NCBI RefSeq assembly: GCF_028308085.1
Contig: NZ_JAQMFS010000010.1
Coordinates: 1-64,000, forward strand
Source: Gemella haemolysans
GTDB taxonomy: Bacteria; Bacillota; Bacilli; Staphylococcales; Gemellaceae
DNA: 64,000 nt
Direction of reading: 5' to 3'
Shown: piece by piece, positions 53,699 to 63,630 of the stretch
How positions within the stretch are numbered: position 1 is the first letter of the stretch
Layout of the letters: every line of letters starts with the position of its first letter
Position numbers and translations under genes: made by a program
The notes under the pieces: model-generated
The model's database searches: none
The model's input: only the letters and a program-made list of their open reading frames with translations
Told to the model about the DNA's origin: nothing

Positions 53699-53775
53699 GA
53701 AAAACCCCTAAAAATAGGAGATTTCTAAATTTTTATTACTAGTATAAGTATACGGAATTTATCTCCATATTTCAA
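53699..53775 (-). promoter_or_regulatory. Flippase promoter and leader attenuator
   Basis: Minus strand: TTGAAA (53770-53775), 17-nt spacer, TATACT (53747-53752). About 20 nt after the predicted start, CTCCTA pairs with TAGGGG (one wobble; 53705-53720), followed by TTTTTC. The gene starts about 20 nt further on. Confidence 0.6.
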
Positions 53776-53932
53776 CTATTTCTAAAATAAATTAATAGAA
53801 AAATATATCACCATTTCAAATATATTTCATTATAAAATTTTATTAATAAATATTTACTCCAAAACCTTGTATTTTAATAATAACTATTAATTTAAGAAAC
53901 TATTAAAAATAACGTAAATAATTTGAGTTAGT

Positions 53933-53961
53933 TTGATAATTATGATAGAACAAATTATATT
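53933..53961 (+). promoter_or_regulatory. Promoter of the LPXTG protein gene
   Basis: TTGATA, a 17-nt spacer, then TATATT, about 55 nt before the ATG; AAAGGAG is the ribosome site. Confidence 0.6.
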
Positions 53962-54016
53962 TATGTACTTATAAATAACTAAAAAATAGAAATATAAAGG
54001 AGAACTTAGTAATATT

Positions 54017-56929
54017 ATGAAGAAACAAACGTTTTCATTAAGAAGAAGCAAACTTGGGACAGTTTCTGCATTAGTAGGACTTAGTATCGTTGGAGCTGTT
54101 GCTTACACTGACGGTAGTGCATTAGCTGCTGATACTACTCCAACTTCTACTAATGCTACTGAAAGTAAAACTACAGTAACTAAAGAACAATTACAAGACG
54201 CCGAAAAGAAAGTATTAGACACTAAAGCTGCTATCGAGGAAAAAGAAAAAAAACGCCCTGAATTAGCTTTAATCGCTAAAAAAGCTAATAGTGAAGAAAA
54301 ATATGCAGCTGAGAAACTAAGCGAAGCTACACCTGCTGCTATTCAAAAAGCTAAAGACGATGCAGCTAAAGCTGCGGAAGATGTTAAAGCTGCGGAAGAT
54401 GATCTAAAAGCTAAAAAAACTGATCAAGAAACTCTTACTAAAGATGTAGCAACAAAACAAGCTAATGCTGATAAAGCAAATACTGCTGTTGATACTGCCA
54501 CTAAAAAAGTACAAGACTTAGAAAATGGTACTCCATCTCTAACTGCAGCTGAAAAAGCTAAAGCTGACGCTGAAAAAGCTAAAACTGATGCTGAAAAAGC
54601 TAAAACTGACGCTGAAAAAGCTAAAGCTAACGCTGAAAAAGCTGATGCTGATGCAGCTAAAAAGGTAACTACTTTAAATAATGAGTTAACTACTAAAAAA
54701 CAAGCTTTAGCAGAAAAAGAAAAATCACTTAAAGATCTTGGAGACGCTCCTCAAGGATACGATTTCTCTGATGTTAAATTTAATTTAGGTGCTGACTTTG
54801 CAGCTGCATTAAATGAACGTGCTAAATTGATGGGTGAAAATGATCCAAACAACACTGGTGATGGACGTGCCAACGAACTTAACACAAGAAACCAAGCTGA
54901 AGTAACTGCTAATGCTGAAAAATTAAAACAATTAGCAAAAACTAATATGGCTAAAAATACATACACTAATACAACTGACACACGTGAAGTTGATATTTGG
55001 AACTTAACAGCTGATCAAAAGAGAGAGATTAACTTATTCGGTCTTCACATCGTTAACCAAATCCGTGAACAACTAGGAAACCCTAAAGTTAAGACAACTG
55101 TAGGTATGGAAAAATTTGCAAATGAAGCTGCAACTAACCGTAACAACGCTAAATTCCAAGGAACTACTAATCCAAATGATCCTACAGAGAATTCTAAATA
55201 TAAAAAAGTTCTTAAAGGTAGTAGCTTCAATTATGCTAACTATGACTACGATGGAATAAACGCTGCTGCTAGAGCAAATGGTTTATCATATAAAACTGAT
55301 AACAATCAAAACCAAGCAGATATTATGCAAGTTACTAAAAACCCTCGGGATGGTAAGTTTATTGAAGAAAAGAGCTATCCTTCACTACAAGAAGCTGCTA
55401 ATCCAAAATTTACAATGACGATGGGACAACTAAAAGAGTATATTTTTGAAGCATACAAACAAAAAATGTTTACTAACGATGAAGATTTTCGTGGAAGTAA
55501 TTATCACCGTAAATGGGAAAATGCTCTATCAATCGGTGGAAGTATCGCTTTCCGTAAAGATGGAGAAGGAAACAAGCTAGGGCGTAAAGCTTCTGAATAT
55601 AATGCAACAAGTGTTACTGCTACCGTGAGTGTTAATCCAAAACAATTTGGAACTGAATATTACTCTAATCTAGAGATTTTTGTTCACAACTTCCAAACAG
55701 CGGGTGAAAATACAGCTCCTGGTCAAGATACAAACAGTATAGTTCTTGATCCAGCTAAATTTAATGCGACTGAAATCAAAAATGATCCAACAGCTGCAAA
55801 AGAATATAGTGCTAAAAAACAAGCTGCCGAAAAAGCAGTTAAAGACGCACAAACTGAGGTTACTACAGCTCAAAACAACTTAGATGCTGCTAAGCAATAT
55901 AAAAATCAATTACCAGTCGCTGAAAAAGCTCTTCAAGATGCAACTAGCAAACTTACAGCTGCTGAAAAAGCTCTTCAAGATGCTGAAACTAACTTAGACA
56001 ACTTACGCAAAGGTATTAGTAATAAATCCGATGAAATTAATAATGCTAAAACTGCTCTAGAAACAGCTAAACAAGAAGCTGAAAAAGCTAAAACTGCTCT
56101 TGCTGAAGCTAAGGCTAAATTAGCTAAGGCAGATGAAGACGTTAAAAAAGCTGCTCCTTCAGTCATCTTTAAATTAGCTGCTAAAAATGAAGCAGAAGAA
56201 TTAGTACGTTCTCTTGAAAATGCTAAAGAAAATTATGCTAAAGCTAAAGCTGATAAAGAGACTGCAGATGCTAAATTAAAAGAATTAGATTCATGCTTAG
56301 CTGATAAACACACTGAACTTGCTAAATTAGAAGAAGAATACAAAAACCTTCTAAAACAATACATAGGTAATTTAACTCAGCCTGGAAATCCAGAATTAAC
56401 ATTCACTGAAGAAGTTAAAGAAGAAGAAATCAAATTCAACGTTGTAGAAGAATTAGATTCATCTCTTAAAGAAGGAGAGCGTGTTGTTAAAACTAAAGGT
56501 GTTACAGGTCGTAAATCTGTTAAAACTATCACATTTAAATCAGGAAATACTGTAGTTGATACAGCTAGAGAAGAAACTATTCTTACTCCTGCAGTTGATG
56601 AGGTTGTGGCAGTAGGACCAAAAGTTCCTGAACAAACACAACCAGGTAACCCTGGCACTCCCGGAGTTTCTGGTAACCCTGGCACTCTTGAAGTTCCTGG
56701 AAAACAAGAAACACCTGGTGCTTCTGAAGAGCCAAAACCAAAACCTGGAAATCCTGGTTCTCAAAAAACTCCAAGTACTACTGAACAACCTAAAGCTCCT
56801 GTTCAATCTCAAGTTAATGCTAAACTAAAAGCATTACCTAACACTGGACAAAGCGAAAATGGAGTTGCTTCAGTTGCAGCACTTGCTGCTTTAGCTATTG
56901 CTGCTAGATTAAGAAAAGCAAAAAACTAA
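54017..56929 (+). CDS. LPXTG surface protein with SEC10/PgrA-like and G5-like domains
   Basis: A 970-residue wall-anchored protein. The YSIRK-type signal (FSLRRSKLGTVSALVG) is cleaved near residue 36. An Ala/Lys/Asp-rich coiled coil (about 55-255) contains heptad repeats of the AEKAKTD type. A SEC10/PgrA-like region follows (about 260-540), with a CAP-like stretch (LHIVNQIREQLGNPKVKTTV). A second coiled coil (about 590-790), a G5-like domain (about 795-865, KTKGVTGRKSVKT) and a Pro/Gly-rich wall spanner lead to LPNTG (940-944), a hydrophobic segment and RLRKAKN. SEC10/PgrA proteins act in surface exclusion or adhesion; adhesion is more likely here because no conjugation genes are near. Confidence 0.93.
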   Translation: MKKQTFSLRRSKLGTVSALVGLSIVGAVAYTDGSALAADTTPTSTNATESKTTVTKEQLQDAEKKVLDTKAAIEEKEKKRPELALIAKKANSEEKYAAEKLSEATPAAIQKAKDDAAKAAEDVKAAEDDLKAKKTDQETLTKDVATKQANADKANTAVDTATKKVQDLENGTPSLTAAEKAKADAEKAKTDAEKAKTDAEKAKANAEKADADAAKKVTTLNNELTTKKQALAEKEKSLKDLGDAPQGYDFSDVKFNLGADFAAALNERAKLMGENDPNNTGDGRANELNTRNQAEVTANAEKLKQLAKTNMAKNTYTNTTDTREVDIWNLTADQKREINLFGLHIVNQIREQLGNPKVKTTVGMEKFANEAATNRNNAKFQGTTNPNDPTENSKYKKVLKGSSFNYANYDYDGINAAARANGLSYKTDNNQNQADIMQVTKNPRDGKFIEEKSYPSLQEAANPKFTMTMGQLKEYIFEAYKQKMFTNDEDFRGSNYHRKWENALSIGGSIAFRKDGEGNKLGRKASEYNATSVTATVSVNPKQFGTEYYSNLEIFVHNFQTAGENTAPGQDTNSIVLDPAKFNATEIKNDPTAAKEYSAKKQAAEKAVKDAQTEVTTAQNNLDAAKQYKNQLPVAEKALQDATSKLTAAEKALQDAETNLDNLRKGISNKSDEINNAKTALETAKQEAEKAKTALAEAKAKLAKADEDVKKAAPSVIFKLAAKNEAEELVRSLENAKENYAKAKADKETADAKLKELDSCLADKHTELAKLEEEYKNLLKQYIGNLTQPGNPELTFTEEVKEEEIKFNVVEELDSSLKEGERVVKTKGVTGRKSVKTITFKSGNTVVDTAREETILTPAVDEVVAVGPKVPEQTQPGNPGTPGVSGNPGTLEVPGKQETPGASEEPKPKPGNPGSQKTPSTTEQPKAPVQSQVNAKLKALPNTGQSENGVASVAALAALAIAARLRKAKN

Positions 56930-56943
56930 TTAACTAAAATGAT

Positions 56944-56978
56944 AAATAGAGGTGAAGGCACGCTTCAACCTCTATTTT
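56944..56978 (+). terminator. Terminator of the LPXTG protein gene
   Basis: AAATAGAGGT pairs with ACCTCTATTT and ends in a T-run. Confidence 0.9.
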
Positions 56979-56985
56979 CATATCT

Positions 56986-57034
56986 AAAAAATAGGATTCA
57001 AAGTATTCATTAGAACACCTTGAATCTTATTTTT
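56986..57034. terminator. Bidirectional terminator before the GT4 gene end
   Basis: AAAAATAGGATTCAA and TTGAATCTTATTTTT arms with T-runs on both strands. It serves the minus-strand glycosyltransferase whose stop is at 57043. Confidence 0.85.
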
Positions 57035-57042
57035 AATTTATC

Positions 57043-58152
57043 TTATTTATCTAATAAAATATTCTCTATTTTCTTAGTTTCAGAAACTAAATCAAATCCT
57101 TTTTCTATTAAATTATTCTTAACTATATTTGTATCAATTCTTTTTTCTTGGTGTAGTTCTAATATTTTTTCAGCCCATTTAATTGGAGAATCATTTAATG
57201 AAAGATAGTAATAATTCGAATTTACTATAACCTCAGGCGGAATGACATCCGAAGCAAGTATAGGAATACCATTTGCTTGAGCTTCCAATAGAGCTACTCC
57301 CAGACCTTCAAATCTTGATGGGAATATGAAGAAGTCAAACATACTACACAAGTCCTCAACATCACTTCTCATTCCTAGAAATTCTACTTTATCTCTTATC
57401 CCTAGTTCTGTTGCTTGTAATTCTAAACTACTCGTATCTCCCCCACCAACTAGAAATAGCCTTGTTTTATCTTTTCTTTTAGTAAATTCAGAAAATACAT
57501 CTATAATAAATTCTTGATTTTTTTGGTAATCTATCCTTGCAACATTACCTATAATAAACTCTTCATCTGTTATATTAAACTCTTTTCTAAGTTTAATTCT
57601 CTTTTCTTCGTTAAAAATAAATTTATCAATGTCAATCGCATTAGGAATCCACTTAACTTTATCATGAATTTTCTTCGGAAACATCCATTCAGTAGCTTGT
57701 TTGCTACACGACCAGAAATCAGTAGCATAGTGATGAACAAATTGCTTTGTAACATCATGAACTAAATTAGAAAATTGCTTAGCTGTAGTTTTAGCGTTAT
57801 GTGAATGTAAAATTATTTTTTTCACGCCATATTTTTTTGCCATTTTCATATTCCCTAAATTAACAATCATTAAGGCATTAATCCAAACTGCATCATAATT
57901 ACCTTCTTTAAATACTTTTTCCAGAGCTTTTTTATAGCGTACAGGTTGTTCCCTTCTTCTTGGCACTCTATGGTATTGAATTGGGCTTTTAGATAATCTA
58001 TCAAAATCTTCTTTAAACCCTATCTCACCCTCACGAGTACATACGAAATCTAAGTGGAACTTGTCTTTATCCATGTATGTAAAGAAATTTTTTATGACAC
58101 TTTCCATACCACCTCTATTATTTGTCATCCCAAAAACTAATATTTTATACAT
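57043..58152 (-). CDS. Family 4 (GT-B) glycosyltransferase
   Basis: A 369-residue protein. The acceptor-side N-terminus has GMTNNRGGMESVI. The donor-binding C-terminal half has VGGGDTSSLE and the E-x7-E type motif in FPSRFEGLGVALLEAQANGIPIL. It resembles EpsF-type capsule enzymes. It is the last gene of a minus-strand polysaccharide run that begins upstream of 64000. Sugar specificity unknown. Confidence 0.9.
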   Translation of the reverse strand: MYKILVFGMTNNRGGMESVIKNFFTYMDKDKFHLDFVCTREGEIGFKEDFDRLSKSPIQYHRVPRRREQPVRYKKALEKVFKEGNYDAVWINALMIVNLGNMKMAKKYGVKKIILHSHNAKTTAKQFSNLVHDVTKQFVHHYATDFWSCSKQATEWMFPKKIHDKVKWIPNAIDIDKFIFNEEKRIKLRKEFNITDEEFIIGNVARIDYQKNQEFIIDVFSEFTKRKDKTRLFLVGGGDTSSLELQATELGIRDKVEFLGMRSDVEDLCSMFDFFIFPSRFEGLGVALLEAQANGIPILASDVIPPEVIVNSNYYYLSLNDSPIKWAEKILELHQEKRIDTNIVKNNLIEKGFDLVSETKKIENILLDK

Positions 58153-58185
58153 AATTAAATCCTCTCATTCTTAGTTTAGATATTA

Positions 58186-59214
58186 CTATCTAAAGTTAAT
58201 GTATTTTTGTGGCATCAATACAATATTGATATACGGAATTTTTTTAAGGATATTAGTAGCTACTATCGATAAAAACCAACCTAGTACTAATCCACAGATT
58301 ATATGTATATATACTGATGTGATTCCTGCTTTTAACATAATTATTCTTAACATACTACAAATCGGAGCATGTAATATGTATATTCCTAAACTATCCTTAC
58401 CATATTTAGAAAAATAGTTAAAGAACCTTGGAAATACCTTCTCTAATCTAGGATATATTACAAATGCTACTCCTACACTTACTATAAATGCAATAGCCCA
58501 TAACTGTGGTGTATCATATGTTACATACATTTTCTTCACATTTGGTCTGTAATAAATCGACCAACATAACATATAAATTATATCGAAGATTACAGCTCCA
58601 CCAACCACTAACTTGATACTTAATTTACTTAAATCTACTGAACGTAGTATTGCCCCTAACATGAAGAACATTCCCCATACTAGTGTTTTTTGAACTATGT
58701 AGATATCGAAATTCATTAATAGAGAAATTACAAAACTTACTCCACTAATTATAAATAATATCTCTTTTCTTTTTATATAGACAGACAATAATCCATATAT
58801 CATTGATATAATCCATAAAGTATATAAATACCACGATACTCCAAGTGGAGTCTTATATATATCAATTAAATTATGTATTGTCGTTGGAACTCTTACTGAT
58901 GATCCAGCTGCTTTTTGCAGAATAAAATGAATTATAGAGTAGAATATATAAGGCAAACCTAATATTACAGTTCTCTTTAATGCATACTTCTTAAAAATTT
59001 TTAAGTCTTCTACAGGTTTGAAGAAAAAACCTGATAAAGCAAAAAATACCGGTATATGGAAAATATAAACCTGAGATGTTATTGTTATTAACATCTTATC
59101 ATAGCTTGGAAATTTCCCAGATTCATATAACCCTAAAAATACATGACCTAATAGAACTAAAAAGATTGTAAATCCTTTCCCAAAATCTATCCAGTTTATT
59201 CTATTTTTAGTCAT
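58186..59214 (-). CDS. Acyltransferase 3 family membrane protein
   Basis: A 342-residue protein with about ten membrane segments. RINWIDFGKGFTIFLVLLGH near the N-terminus holds the catalytic His, and FHIPVFFALSGFFF follows. It overlaps the end of glf by 8 nt, so it is coupled to the galactofuranose gene and probably O-acylates the same polysaccharide. Confidence 0.88.
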   Translation of the reverse strand: MTKNRINWIDFGKGFTIFLVLLGHVFLGLYESGKFPSYDKMLITITSQVYIFHIPVFFALSGFFFKPVEDLKIFKKYALKRTVILGLPYIFYSIIHFILQKAAGSSVRVPTTIHNLIDIYKTPLGVSWYLYTLWIISMIYGLLSVYIKRKEILFIISGVSFVISLLMNFDIYIVQKTLVWGMFFMLGAILRSVDLSKLSIKLVVGGAVIFDIIYMLCWSIYYRPNVKKMYVTYDTPQLWAIAFIVSVGVAFVIYPRLEKVFPRFFNYFSKYGKDSLGIYILHAPICSMLRIIMLKAGITSVYIHIICGLVLGWFLSIVATNILKKIPYINIVLMPQKYINFR

Positions 59215-60310
59215 TATTACCTAATTCCTCTCTTACTACATTAAGAGCTCTTTCTATTACTACGTGCATATCATAATATTTATAGTCCGCAAGACGTCCG
59301 CAGAAGATAACATCTTTACCTTTTGCTTCTTCTAAATACTTTTGATACATTTCATTGTTTTTAGCGTCATTAATTGGGTAGTATGGTTCATCTCCACGTT
59401 TCCAATCTACTGAGTATTCACGTGTAATAACTGTTTTTTCTTGAGTTCCTTTTTCGAAGTGTTTGTGCTCGATAATACGAGTGTAAGGAACTTCGCGTTC
59501 TGTGTAGTTCACTACAGCATTACCTTGGTAATTCTCTTCATCTAATACTTCATGCTCAAAACGAAGACTTCTGTATTCTAATTCTCCATGTTTATAATCA
59601 AAGTATTGATCGATCATTCCTGTAAATACAACTTTTTTCGCACTTGCTTCTAACTCTTCACGGTTCTCAAAGAAGTCTACATTTAGTTCTACTTCAATAC
59701 CTTTTAACATGTTTTCAATAATAACATTATATCCACCGATTGGAATACCTTGGTATCTATCATTAAAGTAGTTGTTATCGAATGTGAAACGTACTGGAAG
59801 ACGTTTAATAATAAATGGTGGTAGTTCAGTTGCACTACGTCCCCATTGTTTTTCTGTATAACCTTTAATTAAAGTTTCGTATACGTCAGTACCAATAAGT
59901 TTGATAGCTTGTTCTTCTAAGTTTTTAGGCTCACTATCTTGCAGATGAGCTGTTTGTTCAGCGATTTTTGCTTTTACTTCTGCAGGAGTCTTAGTTCCCC
60001 ATAATCCATAGAAAGTATTCATGTTGAAAGGTAGATTGTATAATTTACCTTTGTAGTTTGCTACCGGTGAGTTAATATAGTTGTTAAACTCAGCAAACTG
60101 ATTCACATAATCCCAAACTTCTTTGTTAGAAGTATGGAAGATATGTGCACCATATTTGTGAACGTTTATTCCTTCAACGTTCTCACAATAAATGTTCCCA
60201 CCAATGTGGTCACGTTTATCAATTACCTTTACTTTTTTTCCTTGTTTTGTTGCTTCATGAGCAAAGATTGCACCTGACAATCCAGCTCCTACTATTAAAT
60301 AATCGTACAT
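59207..60310 (-). CDS. glf: UDP-galactopyranose mutase
   Basis: A 367-residue flavoenzyme that converts UDP-galactopyranose to UDP-galactofuranose. FAD motif GAGLSGAIFAHE at the N-terminus, GGNIYCENVEGINVHKYGAH, and GRLADYKYYDMHVVI at the C-terminus. Its presence means a galactofuranose-containing glycan is made; galE and galU in the same window supply the substrate. AGGAGGAACAA precedes the ATG. Confidence 0.97.
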   Translation of the reverse strand: MYDYLIVGAGLSGAIFAHEATKQGKKVKVIDKRDHIGGNIYCENVEGINVHKYGAHIFHTSNKEVWDYVNQFAEFNNYINSPVANYKGKLYNLPFNMNTFYGLWGTKTPAEVKAKIAEQTAHLQDSEPKNLEEQAIKLIGTDVYETLIKGYTEKQWGRSATELPPFIIKRLPVRFTFDNNYFNDRYQGIPIGGYNVIIENMLKGIEVELNVDFFENREELEASAKKVVFTGMIDQYFDYKHGELEYRSLRFEHEVLDEENYQGNAVVNYTEREVPYTRIIEHKHFEKGTQEKTVITREYSVDWKRGDEPYYPINDAKNNEMYQKYLEEAKGKDVIFCGRLADYKYYDMHVVIERALNVVREELGNND

Positions 60311-60331
60311 TTGTTCCTCCTATAAATGACT

Positions 60332-60360
60332 ATATAACTTATCATATTTTTATTTTTCAA
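60332..60360 (-). promoter_or_regulatory. glf promoter
   Basis: TTGAAA, a 17-nt spacer, then TTATAT on the minus strand, about 22 nt before the ATG. Confidence 0.5.
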
Positions 60361-60393
60361 CTTTAAATTAAACTTATATTTTAATATTTTTTA

Positions 60394-61542
60394 CTACTCA
60401 TTTTGTAAATCTAACCTGGTCTTATAGAATAATGCCGCAATTACAAACCAGAAACTATTGTATTGTGGTAATATCATCAGATCATCTATAATTCCATGTA
60501 AAGCAAGTAGAGAGAATATTATATATAAATAGATGTCATTAAGCCTATACACCCTCCACATTACTATCGTCATTCCTAGTATAAATATAACTAAAAATAA
60601 TAAACCTAATTTCAATAATAATTGAATATATAAATTATCAACATAATCATAAGTTTCTGTTGTAATATACCCATCAACGTCCAAGCCATTACCTACTAAT
60701 GTTATTCTTTTACCAAGTAGACCATAACCATAGTATTTTAAAGTACTATATCCTAGTGAGAGTCTTCCACCTAAAAATTCATTAATATTTGAGTGCCATT
60801 CACTCAGATGGTTGTAACCAATAGTAAAGTACAAGCTAAGCAATCCAGATACTACATATGAGCCAATAAGTATCTTATTCATTAAAACTCTTTTAAATTT
60901 AGAGAACAACTTTATTAATATTGTTAAGATAAGAAGTAACATTCCTAATCCAAAAGTAAGCCTTGAATCAGTAAATTCATATAAAGCATAATTTCCAATA
61001 ATCAAAAACATTAATGTTCTCCATTTTATATTGTCTTTTTCTAAGTATACTTTTAAGAATATTATGTTACATAAAATAGCTGGGCCGAATAACGAATATC
61101 TGAATCCAACATACTCTCTCTCTCTTCCACCATCATAAGTTATATAGTTAGTAATCCACCCTAAATAACTACTCACTATAATAAAAATTAATAATACTAA
61201 GCTTATTCTATAAGAGATTTTAACTATAGTAGTAGTATTCACATTTCTTGCTGAATATACAAAAAAAGGTAACATAGCATAGTTGTAGCCCATATAATTA
61301 AAAAATAATCCACCTATAATTGCTAGAATTATAAACAACGTTAAATCTCTAGAATTAACTTTAAAATCAATAACTTCCTTAAGTATCAACATTACTAACA
61401 CAATTATAATTAATAAATTACCAAATACATTGATGTTTTTTGAATAAAACGAAGTATCTAGTAGATTGTACCCCAAATATATACTGTATGCAAAATAAAA
61501 TAAAAGATTCTTTAGGGAACCTTTCTCTAATGTTATCTTCAT
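60394..61542 (-). CDS. Wzy-like polysaccharide polymerase
   Basis: A 382-residue protein with about 10-11 membrane segments and a large outer loop (about 255-310, YGLLGKRITLVGNG). Low conservation is usual for Wzy. Position between Glf and glycosyltransferases, with a Wzx flippase nearby, supports the polymerase role. It is distinct from the polymerase domain fused to LicD at 24169. Confidence 0.82.
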   Translation of the reverse strand: MKITLEKGSLKNLLFYFAYSIYLGYNLLDTSFYSKNINVFGNLLIIIVLVMLILKEVIDFKVNSRDLTLFIILAIIGGLFFNYMGYNYAMLPFFVYSARNVNTTTIVKISYRISLVLLIFIIVSSYLGWITNYITYDGGREREYVGFRYSLFGPAILCNIIFLKVYLEKDNIKWRTLMFLIIGNYALYEFTDSRLTFGLGMLLLILTILIKLFSKFKRVLMNKILIGSYVVSGLLSLYFTIGYNHLSEWHSNINEFLGGRLSLGYSTLKYYGYGLLGKRITLVGNGLDVDGYITTETYDYVDNLYIQLLLKLGLLFLVIFILGMTIVMWRVYRLNDIYLYIIFSLLALHGIIDDLMILPQYNSFWFVIAALFYKTRLDLQNE

Positions 61543-61556
61543 AGCGTCCCCCTACT

Positions 61557-62621
61557 CTATTTATTACTATTCATATTATCTAAACACTTCTGTACTGCTT
61601 TTTTATAGTAATATCCATTACGAAGTTGCATACCTATTTGAATAGCATTATTTTTCAATTCAGTATAGTCACTATCCGAGATATTATTAATTACATCATC
61701 AATTTCTGTTAAACTTTCAACTAATATACCTGCTTTATGTTTTTCTATAAAATTAGACATTGCCGCTTCTTTCCAAATGATAACTGGAATTCCTGCTGAT
61801 AAATATAGGGACGTTTTATGCGGATTATTGTATCTTAAATAGTTTCCTGTATTTCCACTACAAGTATCTAAACTGTCTCCATCCCATACTAATCCAAACT
61901 TACCTTCTAATTTTCCTGGCAATTCATCAGGTTTAAAACTTCCAAAATACTTTATATTATCGCCTAATTTAATATTTTTATCCATATAAGGACCATACAG
62001 ATTTAACTGATAATTAAAAGTATGTTCAATTAATTTATAAATATAGGGACTTTTCTCAGGAAATAAATTTCCTGCAATTGCTAAGGAATTACTATAATAG
62101 TTATCTTTCATTTCTAATGAACTAATATAATCGAATATTTCTAAACTTACTAGTTTGTCTTCGGAGATTCCTCTATCAATAAGATACTTCTTCATTTCAT
62201 CGTTATGACAAATAATTTTATCAAAGTTATTCAATAATTCATTATCTGCAATTTTATGAATTGCATCATTATACATATATGATAATTTCCTTAAACTTTC
62301 TAAATCATGAATAACTACAATGAATTTTGCTTTCTTAATTTTCTTTATCCACGGAATTATTTTATTTGCTATCCTAGTACCGTTAGCTGGGTGTTGATAA
62401 ACAAGAACATCTCCTTTCCCTAGTTTTGCAAATACTTTCCCCCATTGAGAAATACCAACAGTCAGCATCCATAACTTTCTGTGTAAATCACCTTTATTGG
62501 GAGGTACTTTAAATCCTATGCTTTTTCCTCCTAATTCCTTTGTAAATTCATAAATATCATTAGGTGCCTTAGGCCCAGCAGTTTCTTCTGTTCCATTATG
62601 CATTTTTATATAATATAACAT
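61557..62621 (-). CDS. Gtf3/galactofuranosyltransferase-like glycosyltransferase
   Basis: A 354-residue GT-B-type protein. VYQHPANGTR, FIVVIHDLESLR and the C-terminal NPHKTSLYLSAGIPVIIWKE with FIEKHKAGILVES are typical of the Gtf3/WbbI-type group. Together with glf it is the best candidate for the galactofuranose transferase. It lies 14 nt before the Wzy-like gene on the same transcript. Confidence 0.82.
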   Translation of the reverse strand: MLYYIKMHNGTEETAGPKAPNDIYEFTKELGGKSIGFKVPPNKGDLHRKLWMLTVGISQWGKVFAKLGKGDVLVYQHPANGTRIANKIIPWIKKIKKAKFIVVIHDLESLRKLSYMYNDAIHKIADNELLNNFDKIICHNDEMKKYLIDRGISEDKLVSLEIFDYISSLEMKDNYYSNSLAIAGNLFPEKSPYIYKLIEHTFNYQLNLYGPYMDKNIKLGDNIKYFGSFKPDELPGKLEGKFGLVWDGDSLDTCSGNTGNYLRYNNPHKTSLYLSAGIPVIIWKEAAMSNFIEKHKAGILVESLTEIDDVINNISDSDYTELKNNAIQIGMQLRNGYYYKKAVQKCLDNMNSNK

Positions 62622-62647
62622 TTATAACTAGTCTCCTCTCAATCAAC

Positions 62648-63604
62648 TTATTTCAACAAATATTTAGCTCTGATAACTATGCCCAGAAGTCCAATTTTAT
62701 ATAAAATATATTTTAAATATCTAGGTTGTTTTAATAATCTATTAAAGTTTACTTTTTCTTTAATAATTTCACTTTTTATTTTCGCAAAAAGTTCTGCATC
62801 CTTGTCAGTAGATTTCAGATAATCTATATATAGCTGAGACATCTCTACTTTATACCAAGCTACTATATTCGAAGCATCTTTACCTCTATCCTCTAAGTAT
62901 TTTTTACTCGCGCGATATATTTCATTTGCCGATAAATAATGATCTTTTATATTTTTCATAGTAATTGTATTAGTAATTGCACCTTCATTTCCTTTCCAAT
63001 AATAGTAAAGGAAATAATCTAAACCTACTACTTTTTTCATGTTTAGAAATAATCTATGCATTATTTCTAAATCCTCATAGTTTCTTCCTTCTAAGAATCT
63101 ATTATTATTAAATACTTCTGTTTTAAAAATCTTTGTCGTTACAAAAAAGTCATATCTACCTAAGAAAGATGCATCTATATATTGACTTACATCCATATCT
63201 TTAGGATTTTTTTCACCTTTTTCAACAACTTTCTCTTCCGTAAGATATGTTCTCTGAAATGAAATCATATCGTAATCTTTTTCTAGGTACTCATTCAGTA
63301 CTTCTAAGGTATCTAAAGCCAACCAATCATCTGAGTCAACAAAGAATATATAATCTCCTTTTACACTATCTAAAGCTACATTTCTTGCAGAAGATAACCC
63401 CCCATTTTCTTTGTGGATTACCCTAACCCTACTATCGATTTTTGCATATTCGTCACATAATGCAGGACAATTGTCTGGACTTCCGTCATTTACTAAGATA
63501 ATTTCAATATTTTTGTATGTTTGATTTAATACACTATCCATACATCTTTTCAAATATTGTTCTACTTTATATACAGGTACTATTATACTAACTAACTTAT
63601 TCAC
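62648..63604 (-). CDS. Family 2 glycosyltransferase
   Basis: A 318-residue GT-A enzyme with SIIVPVYKVEQYLKRCM, VNDGSPDNCP and VDSDDW. The N-terminal third is very like the GT2 at 26333, a sign of a shared family rather than of shared specificity. It is in the minus-strand polysaccharide run. Confidence 0.9.
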   Translation of the reverse strand: MNKLVSIIVPVYKVEQYLKRCMDSVLNQTYKNIEIILVNDGSPDNCPALCDEYAKIDSRVRVIHKENGGLSSARNVALDSVKGDYIFFVDSDDWLALDTLEVLNEYLEKDYDMISFQRTYLTEEKVVEKGEKNPKDMDVSQYIDASFLGRYDFFVTTKIFKTEVFNNNRFLEGRNYEDLEIMHRLFLNMKKVVGLDYFLYYYWKGNEGAITNTITMKNIKDHYLSANEIYRASKKYLEDRGKDASNIVAWYKVEMSQLYIDYLKSTDKDAELFAKIKSEIIKEKVNFNRLLKQPRYLKYILYKIGLLGIVIRAKYLLK

Positions 63605-63630
63605 AATATCAGGCCTACTCTCCTTTTTTA

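Noticed and set aside
54751-56812. Minus-strand open frames within the LPXTG protein gene
   Set aside because: They mirror low-complexity coiled-coil and Pro/Gly codons and lack start signals.
54017-56929. Surface exclusion protein as evidence for a conjugative element
   Set aside because: No relaxase, type IV secretion or integrase gene is in the window, and PgrA-like domains are common in chromosomal adhesins.
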